39,163 bases of DNA from CAIZQW01 sp037133395 (GCA_037133395.1 JBAXOG010000026.1:1-39163); one strand, 5' to 3'. Shown: positions 1 through 7,741, counted from the stretch's first letter. The notes: generated by a model from the sequence alone, not told the origin. Program-made: numbers and translations.

Positions 1-205
1 GGCAGCTGCCGGACCAGTGTACAGGCGAGGACGCCTATACGCCCAGCCTATCTGTCCAGTCAACAGGCCACTAAATCGCAGATGCGCCCACATGAAGGGC
101 ACCAGACACACGGGAGGGCGAGGCACCTGCCGCGCCGTAGCCTTCCTGTCCGCCGTAGCTTTAGCGGAGGAGGAGGCGTAGGCGGGTCTCGCCGAGCCGC
201 AGAGG

Positions 206-231
206 GTTTCGCGTATTTCGGATGCTAAAAA
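206..231 (+). repeat. Left copy of a perfect 26-bp inverted repeat
   Basis: These bases (GTTTCGCGTATTTCGG and the ten following bases ATGCTAAAAA) occur in exact reverse complement at 2208-2233. The pair encloses the secreted protein gene at 555-2102. The sequence continues here into TTATTTTGACCGG, which also closes the insert at 7840-8000. Confidence 0.8.
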
Positions 232-276
232 TTATTTTGACCGGGTGATCCGCCTTCGCGAATACGGCTACGGCGG

Positions 277-441
277 ACTGGCTGGTTGACTGGATTGACT
301 GAGTGAGCGTGTTGACCGGCTTGACTATGCTGACCGGCTTGATAAGTTTTACTTTAGCACTTCCCAACTTACTGACACTTTCCAACTAGCTGGCACTTAC
401 TGACACTTCCAGACTTATTGACACTTACTGACACTTCCTCC
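277..441 (+). repeat. Degenerate short direct repeats (TTGACCGG / CTTACTGACACTTC)
   Basis: The stretch is built from variants of TTGACTGG/TTGACCGG in its left half and of CTTACTGACACTTCC in its right half. The right-half unit recurs immediately upstream of the promoters at 2452 and 8068, so it is tied to this promoter type. The units are too irregular, and lack proper spacers, for a CRISPR array. Confidence 0.7.
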
Positions 442-443
442 GT

Positions 444-489
444 GTAGTAATTTTTACTACAAGACAGGTCGCAAAGACTCTGGTAGAGT
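444..489 (+). promoter_or_regulatory. Palindrome-linked promoter for the gene at 555
   Basis: A perfect inverted repeat GTAGTAA-TTT-TTACTAC occupies 444-460. It abuts a possible -35 AAGACA (461-466); after exactly 17 bp follows TAGAGT (484-489) as -10. Four other leaders in the window have the same arrangement with the same spacing (2452, 8068, 31866, 34883). This is the only copy whose palindrome is perfect. The position of the palindrome just upstream of -35 would suit an activator, or a repressor that blocks -35; this is inference. Confidence 0.65.
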
Positions 490-554
490 TAACACCATAA
501 ATAGCGATAGTGTGGCTCAAGGTGGCTGTAAAAATACGAAGTCGGAGGTTTGAT

Positions 555-2102
555 ATGAGACATTCAGGATGGATGGTTGTGATGGTGAGTGTGGTGTCTG
601 TGATGACCGTTTATGGTGTGGATATAACGTGGCAGGGCACAAATAACGCGAGTTGGACGGCAAGCACGAACTGGGTCGGAGGTGTCGTTCCGGCCAATAA
701 CGCAACCGACGACAGGGCGGTGTTTGCGGTTGGAACCGGCGGCGCATCAGTCAAGGTGGATGCGACGCGCTCCGTCGCGGGGCTCGTCATCCAGCGGGAT
801 ACTTCTTTCAACGGTTCATCAACGCTGACCCTTAGTCCTACAGGGGTCGTTGTCAGTGCGGGGTGTTCGGTCATGTTTAATAACCCAATAAGCAGTGGGA
901 CTTACTCCTTGGATACTGGGTCAATTCTCACGTTCTCAAATACTGTTAACTATACCGGGAACTTTTTCCTGACCAACGCTACGATCAACTTCACAACAAG
1001 AATAACCTATAACAATGGTGGCACGTTCAATGGCTCTGGTGTGGTCAACTATGCGTCAACGTACACCAATACCCAAAACTTGCGCCTTACTTTTAAAGAT
1101 ACCGTGGGGATTGCAATTAAGAGCGAGGCTTGGGATCCGGTTAACAATAACGACATGATGTTGCGCTTTCAGGGAGGGCCCAGCACGCTGAGCCTCGAAA
1201 AAGATTTCAATTTTACCGTCTCCGACAGCACGGTAATCGGTGGCACGAAGGGGCCGCTCCAATTGTGGAATTCCTCAACTACGACGGTGTCCGGCCCGCA
1301 CACGCTGACAATAAGCCAGCTGACTATAAACGACGGGACTAATCCCACACTCCTGCTCGACGGTGCGACCCTCACGATTGGTGACGGGGGCGGAGTTGCG
1401 GAGGGTGTTTACTGTATCGGTGGCGGGGGTAGTGTGTCTGACTTCAATTCTGGCGGTGCGTTTAAGATCGCGGCGACGGCCAATGGCGGGACGTTGCGCG
1501 TGAATACTAGCCCGTGGGGTTCGAACTTTAACTCGAGCGGTGGCGGCATTGGCGCGAAAATCAGCGTGCTCACAAACGCCGCATTGATCTGCAACTGCAC
1601 GTGGACAAATCGGATTCTCAAGGGAACTGGATCGAAAGCAGGCCTGACGGTGACTGAGGGCGCGACCTTAGGCGGAACAGGCATCTTCGCCATGGCAAGC
1701 TCGACGAATGGTTACATGTATACCGATGTCAGCGGGAGGGTAGCGCCCGGCGACAACGGTATCGGCATACTCACGGTTGCCTGCACCAATTTCACGTGGA
1801 ACAGCGTCAGCACGAATGGCTCGAAATGGGTCTGGGATCTGGGGCCTAACAATGCGGCTGACAAGCTTCTCATCGACGGCAACTTCAAAAAGGGAAGCGC
1901 CGGTGCTGGCAAGTTCTTCTTTGATCTGCAAAACGTCACGTCGTCGGGCAGTTTTGTGTTGGTCGAGTGGACAGACACCACGACGTTCATTGCTTCCGAT
2001 TTCGCTGTTTTGAATGGAACTGGTCGCGATACGTTCACCATCAGCGGCAAGCAGTTGCTCCTGACCGTACCGCCGAAAGGCACGATGATCCGAATATTCT
2101 GA
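555..2102 (+). CDS. Secreted beta-strand-rich, autotransporter-repeat-like protein
   Basis: I chose ATG 555 (515 residues) because GGAGG lies just upstream and the protein then opens with a clean signal peptide (MRHSGWMVVMVSVVSVMTVYG); an in-frame GTG at 510 would only add a charged tail before it. The mature protein starts with a segment typical of autotransporter-associated repeat proteins (TWQGTNNASWTASTNW) and is rich in Gly, Ser, Thr and Asn, as expected of a parallel beta-helix. No C-terminal autotransporter barrel and no PEP-CTERM motif is present. It ends in KGTMIRIF, which closely matches the end (KGTLISVF) of another secreted protein here (19514-21328). It probably sits on the cell surface or is released; a role in glycan binding is inferred only from the neighbours. 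It has its own palindrome-type promoter at 444. Confidence 0.75.
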   Translation: MRHSGWMVVMVSVVSVMTVYGVDITWQGTNNASWTASTNWVGGVVPANNATDDRAVFAVGTGGASVKVDATRSVAGLVIQRDTSFNGSSTLTLSPTGVVVSAGCSVMFNNPISSGTYSLDTGSILTFSNTVNYTGNFFLTNATINFTTRITYNNGGTFNGSGVVNYASTYTNTQNLRLTFKDTVGIAIKSEAWDPVNNNDMMLRFQGGPSTLSLEKDFNFTVSDSTVIGGTKGPLQLWNSSTTTVSGPHTLTISQLTINDGTNPTLLLDGATLTIGDGGGVAEGVYCIGGGGSVSDFNSGGAFKIAATANGGTLRVNTSPWGSNFNSSGGGIGAKISVLTNAALICNCTWTNRILKGTGSKAGLTVTEGATLGGTGIFAMASSTNGYMYTDVSGRVAPGDNGIGILTVACTNFTWNSVSTNGSKWVWDLGPNNAADKLLIDGNFKKGSAGAGKFFFDLQNVTSSGSFVLVEWTDTTTFIASDFAVLNGTGRDTFTISGKQLLLTVPPKGTMIRIF

Positions 2103-2160
2103 GAAGAACTTCCGCCCGGGGGGGTACTGGAAAATAAACGAGGGAGCAATTTGGAGAAGT

Positions 2161-2192
2161 GTGTTAATGTGTTATTGTGTTAATGTGTTAGT
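2161..2192 (+). repeat. 8-bp tandem repeat, four units
   Basis: GTGTTAAT, GTGTTATT, GTGTTAAT and GTGTTAGT follow each other without gaps. This is a small AT-rich satellite between two genes, prone to slippage; no function is evident. Confidence 0.8.
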
Positions 2193-2207
2193 TGAAGAAT
2201 TGAGCGC

Positions 2208-2233
2208 TTTTTAGCATCCGAAATACGCGAAAC
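2208..2233 (-). repeat. Right copy of the perfect 26-bp inverted repeat
   Basis: Exact reverse complement of 206-231. Together the two copies enclose 555-2102. No transposase is found between them. Confidence 0.8.
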
Positions 2234-2250
2234 ACACAGCGACTCAACGA

Positions 2251-2280
2251 GATCCGGTCCGGCAGCTGCCGGACCGGATC
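2251..2280. repeat. Perfect 30-nt palindrome
   Basis: The left half is GATCCGGTCCGGCAG and the right half is its exact reverse complement, with AGCT at the centre. Bases 1-15 of the window match bases 2261-2275, so the palindrome is a dispersed element. As RNA it would form a very stable hairpin; a terminator role is possible but no strong T-run follows. Confidence 0.85.
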
Positions 2281-2327
2281 CTGCCTTTTGGCGAGGACGT
2301 GGGACATGGGACTTGGGACTTGCAGGA

Positions 2328-2595
2328 ACAGTCTCGCTTTCGTACGAGCGACTCAATCGGTCAACTTTGTCAATGCGGTCAGTCGCTCAATCGGTCAACC
2401 GGATTGACACGTTTCACTTTAGCACTTCCAGACTTACTGACACTTCTCCCTGTAGTAATTTTTACGACAAGACAGGGTGGGTGCATTGTGTTAAAATTTG
2501 ATCACTAATGAGTATTGGGGGAATTTAAAATGAGACTGACGGTTTATTTGTTAAGTGTTTTGGCGACGGCTCCGTTCATCGGCTCCGCGCTTGAT
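2328..2595 (+). repeat. Leader and signal-peptide cassette, copy 1
   Basis: From ACAGTCTCG at 2328 through the promoter and the first roughly 20 codons of the GH95 gene, this sequence is closely similar to 7745-8210, which leads the GH2-sulfatase gene. Shared parts are the TCAATCGGTCAA repeats, the CTTACTGACACTTC unit, the palindrome promoter, and the codons for MRLT(V/I)YLLSVLAT. Copy 2 differs chiefly by a block of about 160 bp at 7840-8000. The enzymes that follow are unrelated, so only the leader and signal peptide are common. Confidence 0.8.
2452..2497 (+). promoter_or_regulatory. Palindrome-linked promoter for the GH95/GH106 pair
   Basis: Near-palindrome GTAGTAA-TTT-TTACGAC (2452-2468, one mismatch between arms), then -35-like AAGACA (2469-2474), 17 bp of spacer, and -10 TAAAAT (2492-2497). 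The start codon of the GH95 gene lies at 2530, with GGGGGAA (2517-2523) as its ribosome binding site. Confidence 0.75.
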
Positions 2596-4743
2596 TCGGA
2601 TGTATCATTTCAGAAGGCGAAAGAACTGGCGCTTTGGTACGACAAGCCGGCTGCTGGTTGGGAGAAGGCGTTGCCCGTCGGGAACGGCTCGCTCGGCGGC
2701 ATGATCTTTGGCGGGATCGAAAAGGAACAGATCCAGTTCAATGAACAAACCCTCTGGGATTCTGACGAAATTCAGATGGGGGGCAGCTACCAGCCGTTCG
2801 GCGAACTCTTCATCGATCTCCCCAGCACCAATGCCATCGGCTATCGTCGCGAGTTGAGCCTCGACAATGCGGTTCACCGCGTCAGCTACACCTCTGGCGG
2901 CATCCATTATGTGCGCGAGGTTTTCTCGAGCTACCCGGACCACGTCATGGTGATCCGGATCACGGCGGATAAGGCCGGCTCCATCACTGCCACCGTCAGA
3001 CTCACCGATGCTCACAATGGAGCCATCGTCGCCGGAGGCAAGACGATCACCTCCACGGGCAAACTCGAAAACGGCCTTGCCTACGAGGCCCGGGTGCAGG
3101 CTGTGAACGATCAGGGCCAACTTCGCGTAGACGGGCAGGATCTTAAGGTGGCTGGAGCTGATAGTCTCACCCTCTTTCTTGTCGCGGGAACCTCGTTTGT
3201 CAATAGCCCGGAGAAGGGATGGCGTGGCGAAAAGCCGTCGGCAAAACTCGAACAGCTTCTCGCCGCCGCCTCGAAGAAATCGTACGAGCAACTTAAATCT
3301 GCCCATATCGCGGATTACAAAAATCTTTTCACCCGCGTCTGTCTGGAGCTGCCGTCCTCGTTGACCAACCAGCCCACGAATGTGCGCCTGGACGCATACG
3401 GGAAAGGCGCGAAAGATCCGGGCTTTGATGCGCTCGTGTTCCAGTATGGCCGGTATTTGCTCATCAGCAGCTCCCGTCCGGGTGGCTTGCCTGCCACCCT
3501 CCAGGGGATTTGGAACAAGGATCTCAAGCCCCGCTGGTTTAGCGCCTATACCACGGATATCAACATCCAGATGAATTATTGGCTGGCTGAAACCGCCAAC
3601 CTCGCCGAGTGCATGGAGCCGTATATTGTCTGGCTCAATAACTTCGCCACTGTTCGGAAAAAGAATGGCATTCCAATACTCGCCGCGAAACGTGGCTGGA
3701 TCTGTTACGTGACGAGCAACGCGATGGGCGGCGGCTCGAAGTGGGGGATCAACCGCCCGGGCAGCGCCTGGTTGACCCAGCACCTCTGGACGCGCTATGC
3801 CTTCGGCGGAGATAAAACATTTTTAAAAACCAATGCCTATCCGGCCTTGAAAGAGCTGTGCGAATACTGGGAGGACTATCTCGTCACCGCACCCGATGGA
3901 ACGCTGATCACCCCGACAGGCTGGTCGCCAGAACACGGGCCGGGCAAAAGGCGGGATGGCACAATCGGGTTCACCGAAGGCTATGTCCCCACGCAGCCCG
4001 GAGCCTCGTATGATCAGCAAATCGTCTGGGATCTCTTTACGAATTATATCGAAGCTTCCGAGGAACTCGGCTTGGATCCCGAATACCGCGCCAAGATATC
4101 CGCTCTTCGCACCAAGCTGCATGGTCCGAAAATTGGCAAATGGGGGCAGCTTCAGGAATGGATGGAAGATCTTGACCAGACCACTGACCAGCACCGCCAT
4201 GTTTCCCATCTGTTTGCGGTTTATCCCGGCCGACAGATTGACCCGCTGTTCACGCCTGAACTCGCCAACGCGGTGAAGGTGTCGCTCACGGCGCGGGGAG
4301 ATGACGGCACGGGTTGGAGCCGCGCATGGAAAGCCAACCTGTGGGCCCGTCTGCACGATGGAAACCGCGCCTACAAAATCTTATTTGGCCTGTTCAAGCC
4401 TCTGAGACCTAACCTCTTCAACACACACCCGCCCTTCCAGATCGACGGCAACTTTGGTTCCGCCGCCGCGATTGCCGAGATGCTCCTGCAAAGCCATGAG
4501 TGCCAGGAGGGCGTCTATGTGTTGGAGTTGCTCCCCGCGCTTCCGGACGTCTGGTCAGAGGGCAAGGTCAGCGGCCTCTGCGCTCGTGGCGGGTTCACTG
4601 TTGAGCTCGAATGGAAAAGCGGCAAACTCACCTCCGCCAAAATCACCTCCCGTCTCGGCGGCTCTTGCCGAGTCCGCTACGGATCGACCATCCGGGACGT
4701 GAAGATCGCCAAAGGCGAAACCATCACGATTGAAAAGTTCTGA
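2530..4743 (+). CDS. GH95-type alpha-L-fucosidase (or alpha-L-galactosidase)
   Basis: Start ATG 2530 gives 737 residues with signal peptide MRLTVYLLSVLATAPFIGSA; GGGGGAA precedes it. GH95 enzymes are inverting exo-fucosidases (some are alpha-L-galactosidases), here exported. Family hallmarks are the opening LWYDKPAAGWEKALPVGNGS and NEQTLW, then DINIQMNYW, SPEHG and FQIDGNFG in the (alpha/alpha)6 barrel. Against the characterised Bifidobacterium AfcA residues, the likely acid is Glu468, and Asn345 with Asp639 would form the base pair. The first Asn of the family's N-x-N is Asp343 here. The usual stretch between NEQTLW and SYQPFG is shortened by several dozen residues. It is followed after 28 bp by the GH106 gene, probably in one transcript from the promoter at 2452. 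Exact sugar specificity cannot be read from sequence. Confidence 0.88.
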   Translation: MRLTVYLLSVLATAPFIGSALDSDVSFQKAKELALWYDKPAAGWEKALPVGNGSLGGMIFGGIEKEQIQFNEQTLWDSDEIQMGGSYQPFGELFIDLPSTNAIGYRRELSLDNAVHRVSYTSGGIHYVREVFSSYPDHVMVIRITADKAGSITATVRLTDAHNGAIVAGGKTITSTGKLENGLAYEARVQAVNDQGQLRVDGQDLKVAGADSLTLFLVAGTSFVNSPEKGWRGEKPSAKLEQLLAAASKKSYEQLKSAHIADYKNLFTRVCLELPSSLTNQPTNVRLDAYGKGAKDPGFDALVFQYGRYLLISSSRPGGLPATLQGIWNKDLKPRWFSAYTTDINIQMNYWLAETANLAECMEPYIVWLNNFATVRKKNGIPILAAKRGWICYVTSNAMGGGSKWGINRPGSAWLTQHLWTRYAFGGDKTFLKTNAYPALKELCEYWEDYLVTAPDGTLITPTGWSPEHGPGKRRDGTIGFTEGYVPTQPGASYDQQIVWDLFTNYIEASEELGLDPEYRAKISALRTKLHGPKIGKWGQLQEWMEDLDQTTDQHRHVSHLFAVYPGRQIDPLFTPELANAVKVSLTARGDDGTGWSRAWKANLWARLHDGNRAYKILFGLFKPLRPNLFNTHPPFQIDGNFGSAAAIAEMLLQSHECQEGVYVLELLPALPDVWSEGKVSGLCARGGFTVELEWKSGKLTSAKITSRLGGSCRVRYGSTIRDVKIAKGETITIEKF

Positions 4744-4771
4744 AACTAAATCTGATGAAGAAAACACGTGT

Positions 4772-7741
4772 ATGAATAAGTCACTGATTGTTTTCACCCT
4801 GGCACTATTATTAAACGGTTGGACGCGTCTATTCGCTGGATCGATGGAGGAGGATTTCAAGAGTCCTCCACTGAGCGCAGGCCCGTATGTCTGGTGGCAT
4901 TGGATGGGCTCTAATATTAGCAAGGAGGGGATCACCAAGGATCTGGAATCGATGAAGGCGTCAGGCATCGGTGGCGCGACGATTTTTAATCTCTGCTCGG
5001 CAGTGATGGTCTCTAAGGCGCCGACAAAAAACCTGCCTTTCCCAGACATCACCTACCGCAGCCCGAAATGGTGGGAAATGGTGGAGTTTGCGACACGCGA
5101 GGCGCAGCGGCTGGGGCTCGAAGTTGGAATGCACAATTGTGTGGGATACTCGGCGACCGGTGGACCTTGGGTAACGCCGGAGCTTTCCATGCAGACAGTG
5201 GTTTTCAGCGTTACGCCTGTGGAGGGGGGAGCCACCTTCTCAGGGGTACTCCCAAAGCCGAAAGACACACTCGATTTTTATCGGGATATCGCCGTGCTCG
5301 CGGTGCCGGTTACCACGCCAGTCGATCCCAAGGCGATCCTCGACCTGAGCAAGCAGATGGATAAAGACGGGCTTCTGTCCTGGAACGCTCCGGACGGAAA
5401 ATGGCGGATCTATCGCTTCGGTCACACCTCGACAGGAGCAAGACCCAATCCGGCCCCGGAAGAAGTCAAAGCGCTGGAAGTCGATAAGATGAGCGCCAGC
5501 GCATCGAAGTTCCATTATGAGCAGGTGATTAATCCCCTGCGCGAGCATCTGGGTGACGCCATGGGCAAGACATTCAGGCATCTGACGTTGGACAGTTATG
5601 AGGCAGGAAACCAGGACTGGACACCTCTCTTTCGCGAGGAGTTTCTCAAGCGAAAGGGCTATGATCCCGTGCCGTGGTTGCCGTTGCTGGATGAAATAAT
5701 TGTGGTCGAAAACGAAAAGAAGAAAAGAGTTCCCGTGCTCACCCTAGGCTCGCCCAAACAGCACACACGCTTCCTTTGGGATCGCAACGACGTGATTGTC
5801 CAGCTCTACCAGCAGAATAACTTTGAGCAAGGGGCAAGCATCATGCATGAAGCGGGGCTGATGATGCAGTTTGAGCCCTACGGCGGACCTATCGACACCA
5901 TTGCCGCGGCGACCGTGCCGGATATTCCGATGGGTGAATTCTGGACCGGAAAGAGGCGTGGCATTAAACTACCTATTGTTGCATCCGCGCGTGCAATGGA
6001 TCGGAAGGTCGTCGGAGCGGAGGCGCTGACCGGCTGGGTGACTGTTAGTAAATTCAGCGAAGACCCCGCCTTCTTGAAGATCTTCGGCGACGCAGCCTAT
6101 GCCAGCGGCGTCACCCGTTTGGTTCTCCACCACTGGGTGCACCAGCCTTTTGGAGACGCCTTCAAACCGGGGATGGGGATGGGGTGGTGGGGCACCCATT
6201 TTGGCCGCAACCAGACGTGGGCCGAACTTGGCAAAGCCTATTTCAAGTACTTAGCCCGCACGCAGTCGCTCCTCCAACGCGGCCAGGGTGTGGGTGACTT
6301 CCTGACGATGGATCATGCGTGCCCTGATGCCGACGCCATCCCGCGTGCAATGCTCTTGCGCGGTGATGTGCGCGTGGAGAACAAGCAGATTGTCCTCCCC
6401 AGCGGGCGTCGCTATGCGTTTCTGGCGTTGACTGGGAATACCATGCTCCCGGAAGTGGCGCGTAAGCTCAAGGAACTCGTGAACCAGGGCGCGACCATTG
6501 TCGGCGTTAAACCGACGCAGTCGCCCAGCCTTTCAGGCTATCCCGCTTGCGATGAGGAGGTGCGCAACATCGGCAAGGAGCTTTGGGGGAATACCGATGG
6601 CCGCACAAAACTCGAAAACAGCGTGGGGTTGGGCAAGGTCTTTGCTGGAAGCCCCGCGCAGCTCATGGAAAAGATCGGCCTCACGCCGCCTGTCATCAGC
6701 AAATCTGATCCGAAGACCTTTTTCACAGCGGCTCGCAAGGATGGCGAAACAGATCTGTTCTTTATCGCCAACGGCAGCGACGCTCCGTGTGATGTCACGC
6801 CCTCCTTTCGGGTGAAGGGAAAGCTGCCGGAAATCTGGCAGGCCGAGGATGGCTCGCACGCTCCGGCTCCGCTCTGGCGCGAGGCCGACGGACGCACCGA
6901 GGTGCCCTTGCGCCTGCGCGGCAAGGAATCCCTCTTCGTGATCTTCCGCGCTCCTGCTCCGGCAGGCGACCATCCTGTAAGCGTGGAGCCGGCGCAGGGG
7001 ACGACTAATTCTCCCGCGTGGAGCCGGTCGACCAATGAGAACGGGCAACCCGCTCTCCTCTCCTCTGTCAGCATGGTCGGGGAAGTTGTCTATGCATCAG
7101 GCAAGCGGGTTCCCCTCTCGGTTAAAGCTCCGCCCTCCCTGGCCGTGCAGGGCGCATGGGATGTCTCCTTCTCCCCCGGGATGGGCGCACCGGAAAAGAT
7201 CGCTTTTGCGGAACTCCAGTCGTGGAGCGAAAACAGCAATCCTGCGATCAAGTATTTCTCCGGCACAGCGACCTATCGTAAAACCATCAACGTTCCGGCC
7301 GATCTTATGGGCAACGGCAAGCGCCTGATCCTCGATCTCGGCACGGTGAGCAACCTGGCCTCGGTGAAGATCAACGGGATCGATCTTGGGGTCGGCTGGT
7401 ATGCTCCCTTCCGGTTCGATGCCACCTCCGCCCTCAAGCCTGGAGAAAACACCCTGGAGATCGATGTGGCGAATACCTGGGCGAATCGATTGATTGGCGA
7501 CGAACAGGAGCCGTGCGATGTCGAATGGGGCAATCAGGCATCATTCGGGTCGGACAAGATGCTCGGGCGTCCCCTGGTGTCCTACCCTGACTGGTTCGTC
7601 AAAGGCCAGCCCCGTCCCTCGCAGGGCTGCAAAGCCTTTGTGACGTATAACTATTTTACCAAGGATTCGCCGCTGCTGCCCGCCGGACTCCTCGGTCCGG
7701 TCAAAATCATCTCTGCCCAAACCATTGCTCTTGGAAAATAA
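4772..7741 (+). CDS. GH106-type alpha-L-rhamnosidase
   Basis: ATG 4772 (989 residues) starts a clear signal peptide (MNKSLIVFTLALLLNGWTRLFAG); an in-frame TTG at 4730 lies inside the previous gene and is not used. The ribosome binding site is weak, so coupling to the GH95 gene is possible. The N-terminal region PYVWWHWMGSNISKEGITKD and the block LVLHHWVHQPFGDAFKPGMG (near residue 450) mark the Glyco_hydro_106 family, known for calcium-dependent removal of terminal L-rhamnose. A galactose-binding-like jelly roll follows at about 830-930 (FSGTATYRKTI, then LDLGTVSNLASVKINGIDLG). The mature enzyme should be periplasmic or external. Rhamnose is the family's known sugar; the true substrate is inferred. 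Confidence 0.85.
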   Translation: MNKSLIVFTLALLLNGWTRLFAGSMEEDFKSPPLSAGPYVWWHWMGSNISKEGITKDLESMKASGIGGATIFNLCSAVMVSKAPTKNLPFPDITYRSPKWWEMVEFATREAQRLGLEVGMHNCVGYSATGGPWVTPELSMQTVVFSVTPVEGGATFSGVLPKPKDTLDFYRDIAVLAVPVTTPVDPKAILDLSKQMDKDGLLSWNAPDGKWRIYRFGHTSTGARPNPAPEEVKALEVDKMSASASKFHYEQVINPLREHLGDAMGKTFRHLTLDSYEAGNQDWTPLFREEFLKRKGYDPVPWLPLLDEIIVVENEKKKRVPVLTLGSPKQHTRFLWDRNDVIVQLYQQNNFEQGASIMHEAGLMMQFEPYGGPIDTIAAATVPDIPMGEFWTGKRRGIKLPIVASARAMDRKVVGAEALTGWVTVSKFSEDPAFLKIFGDAAYASGVTRLVLHHWVHQPFGDAFKPGMGMGWWGTHFGRNQTWAELGKAYFKYLARTQSLLQRGQGVGDFLTMDHACPDADAIPRAMLLRGDVRVENKQIVLPSGRRYAFLALTGNTMLPEVARKLKELVNQGATIVGVKPTQSPSLSGYPACDEEVRNIGKELWGNTDGRTKLENSVGLGKVFAGSPAQLMEKIGLTPPVISKSDPKTFFTAARKDGETDLFFIANGSDAPCDVTPSFRVKGKLPEIWQAEDGSHAPAPLWREADGRTEVPLRLRGKESLFVIFRAPAPAGDHPVSVEPAQGTTNSPAWSRSTNENGQPALLSSVSMVGEVVYASGKRVPLSVKAPPSLAVQGAWDVSFSPGMGAPEKIAFAELQSWSENSNPAIKYFSGTATYRKTINVPADLMGNGKRLILDLGTVSNLASVKINGIDLGVGWYAPFRFDATSALKPGENTLEIDVANTWANRLIGDEQEPCDVEWGNQASFGSDKMLGRPLVSYPDWFVKGQPRPSQGCKAFVTYNYFTKDSPLLPAGLLGPVKIISAQTIALGK

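Larger units (their letters stand above)
1..443. repeat. Repeat-filled leader region without a gene
   Basis: I see no credible gene here. Bases 1-15 repeat the right half of the long palindrome at 2251-2280, and GCGAGGACG follows in both places (25-33 and 2291-2299). Hairpin-type sequence occurs at 149-168 (TCCGC facing GCGGA) and 249-277 (TCCGCC facing GGCGGA). Bases 157-243 resemble part of the insert at 7840-8000, including GATGCTAAAAATTATTTTGACC. From about 277 to 441 the DNA is made of short degenerate units such as TTGACCGGC and CTTACTGACACTT. This island leads straight into the promoter at 444. It looks like a stack of small dispersed elements rather than a decayed gene. Confidence 0.6.
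2103..2527. other. Intergenic island with repeats and a promoter, no gene
   Basis: This gap holds, in order, a four-unit 8-bp tandem repeat (2161-2192), the right copy of the 26-bp inverted repeat (2208-2233), a perfect 30-nt palindrome (2251-2280), a GGGACNTG-type triplet repeat (about 2302-2322), and from 2328 the leader cassette that is shared with the region upstream of 8145. I see no coding sequence. No clear T-run terminator follows the gene that ends at 2102; the 30-nt palindrome could stop transcription but is followed only by CTGCCTTTTGG. Confidence 0.65.

Noticed and set aside
161..385. Small minus-strand open frame in the leader
   Set aside because: It consists of translated short repeats (VKPV..., repeated Ser/Val) in DNA that recurs elsewhere as non-coding repeat; no ribosome binding site.
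277..441. Possible CRISPR array from regularly spaced short repeats
   Set aside because: Units are degenerate, 8-17 bp, nearly contiguous and without unique spacers; no cas gene is nearby.
510..554. GTG 510 as start of the first secreted protein
   Set aside because: It has no ribosome binding site and would place 15 charged residues before the signal peptide; ATG 555 has GGAGG.
2605..3783. Minus-strand open frame opposite GH95
   Set aside because: The plus strand encodes unmistakable GH95 motifs; the reverse reading has none.
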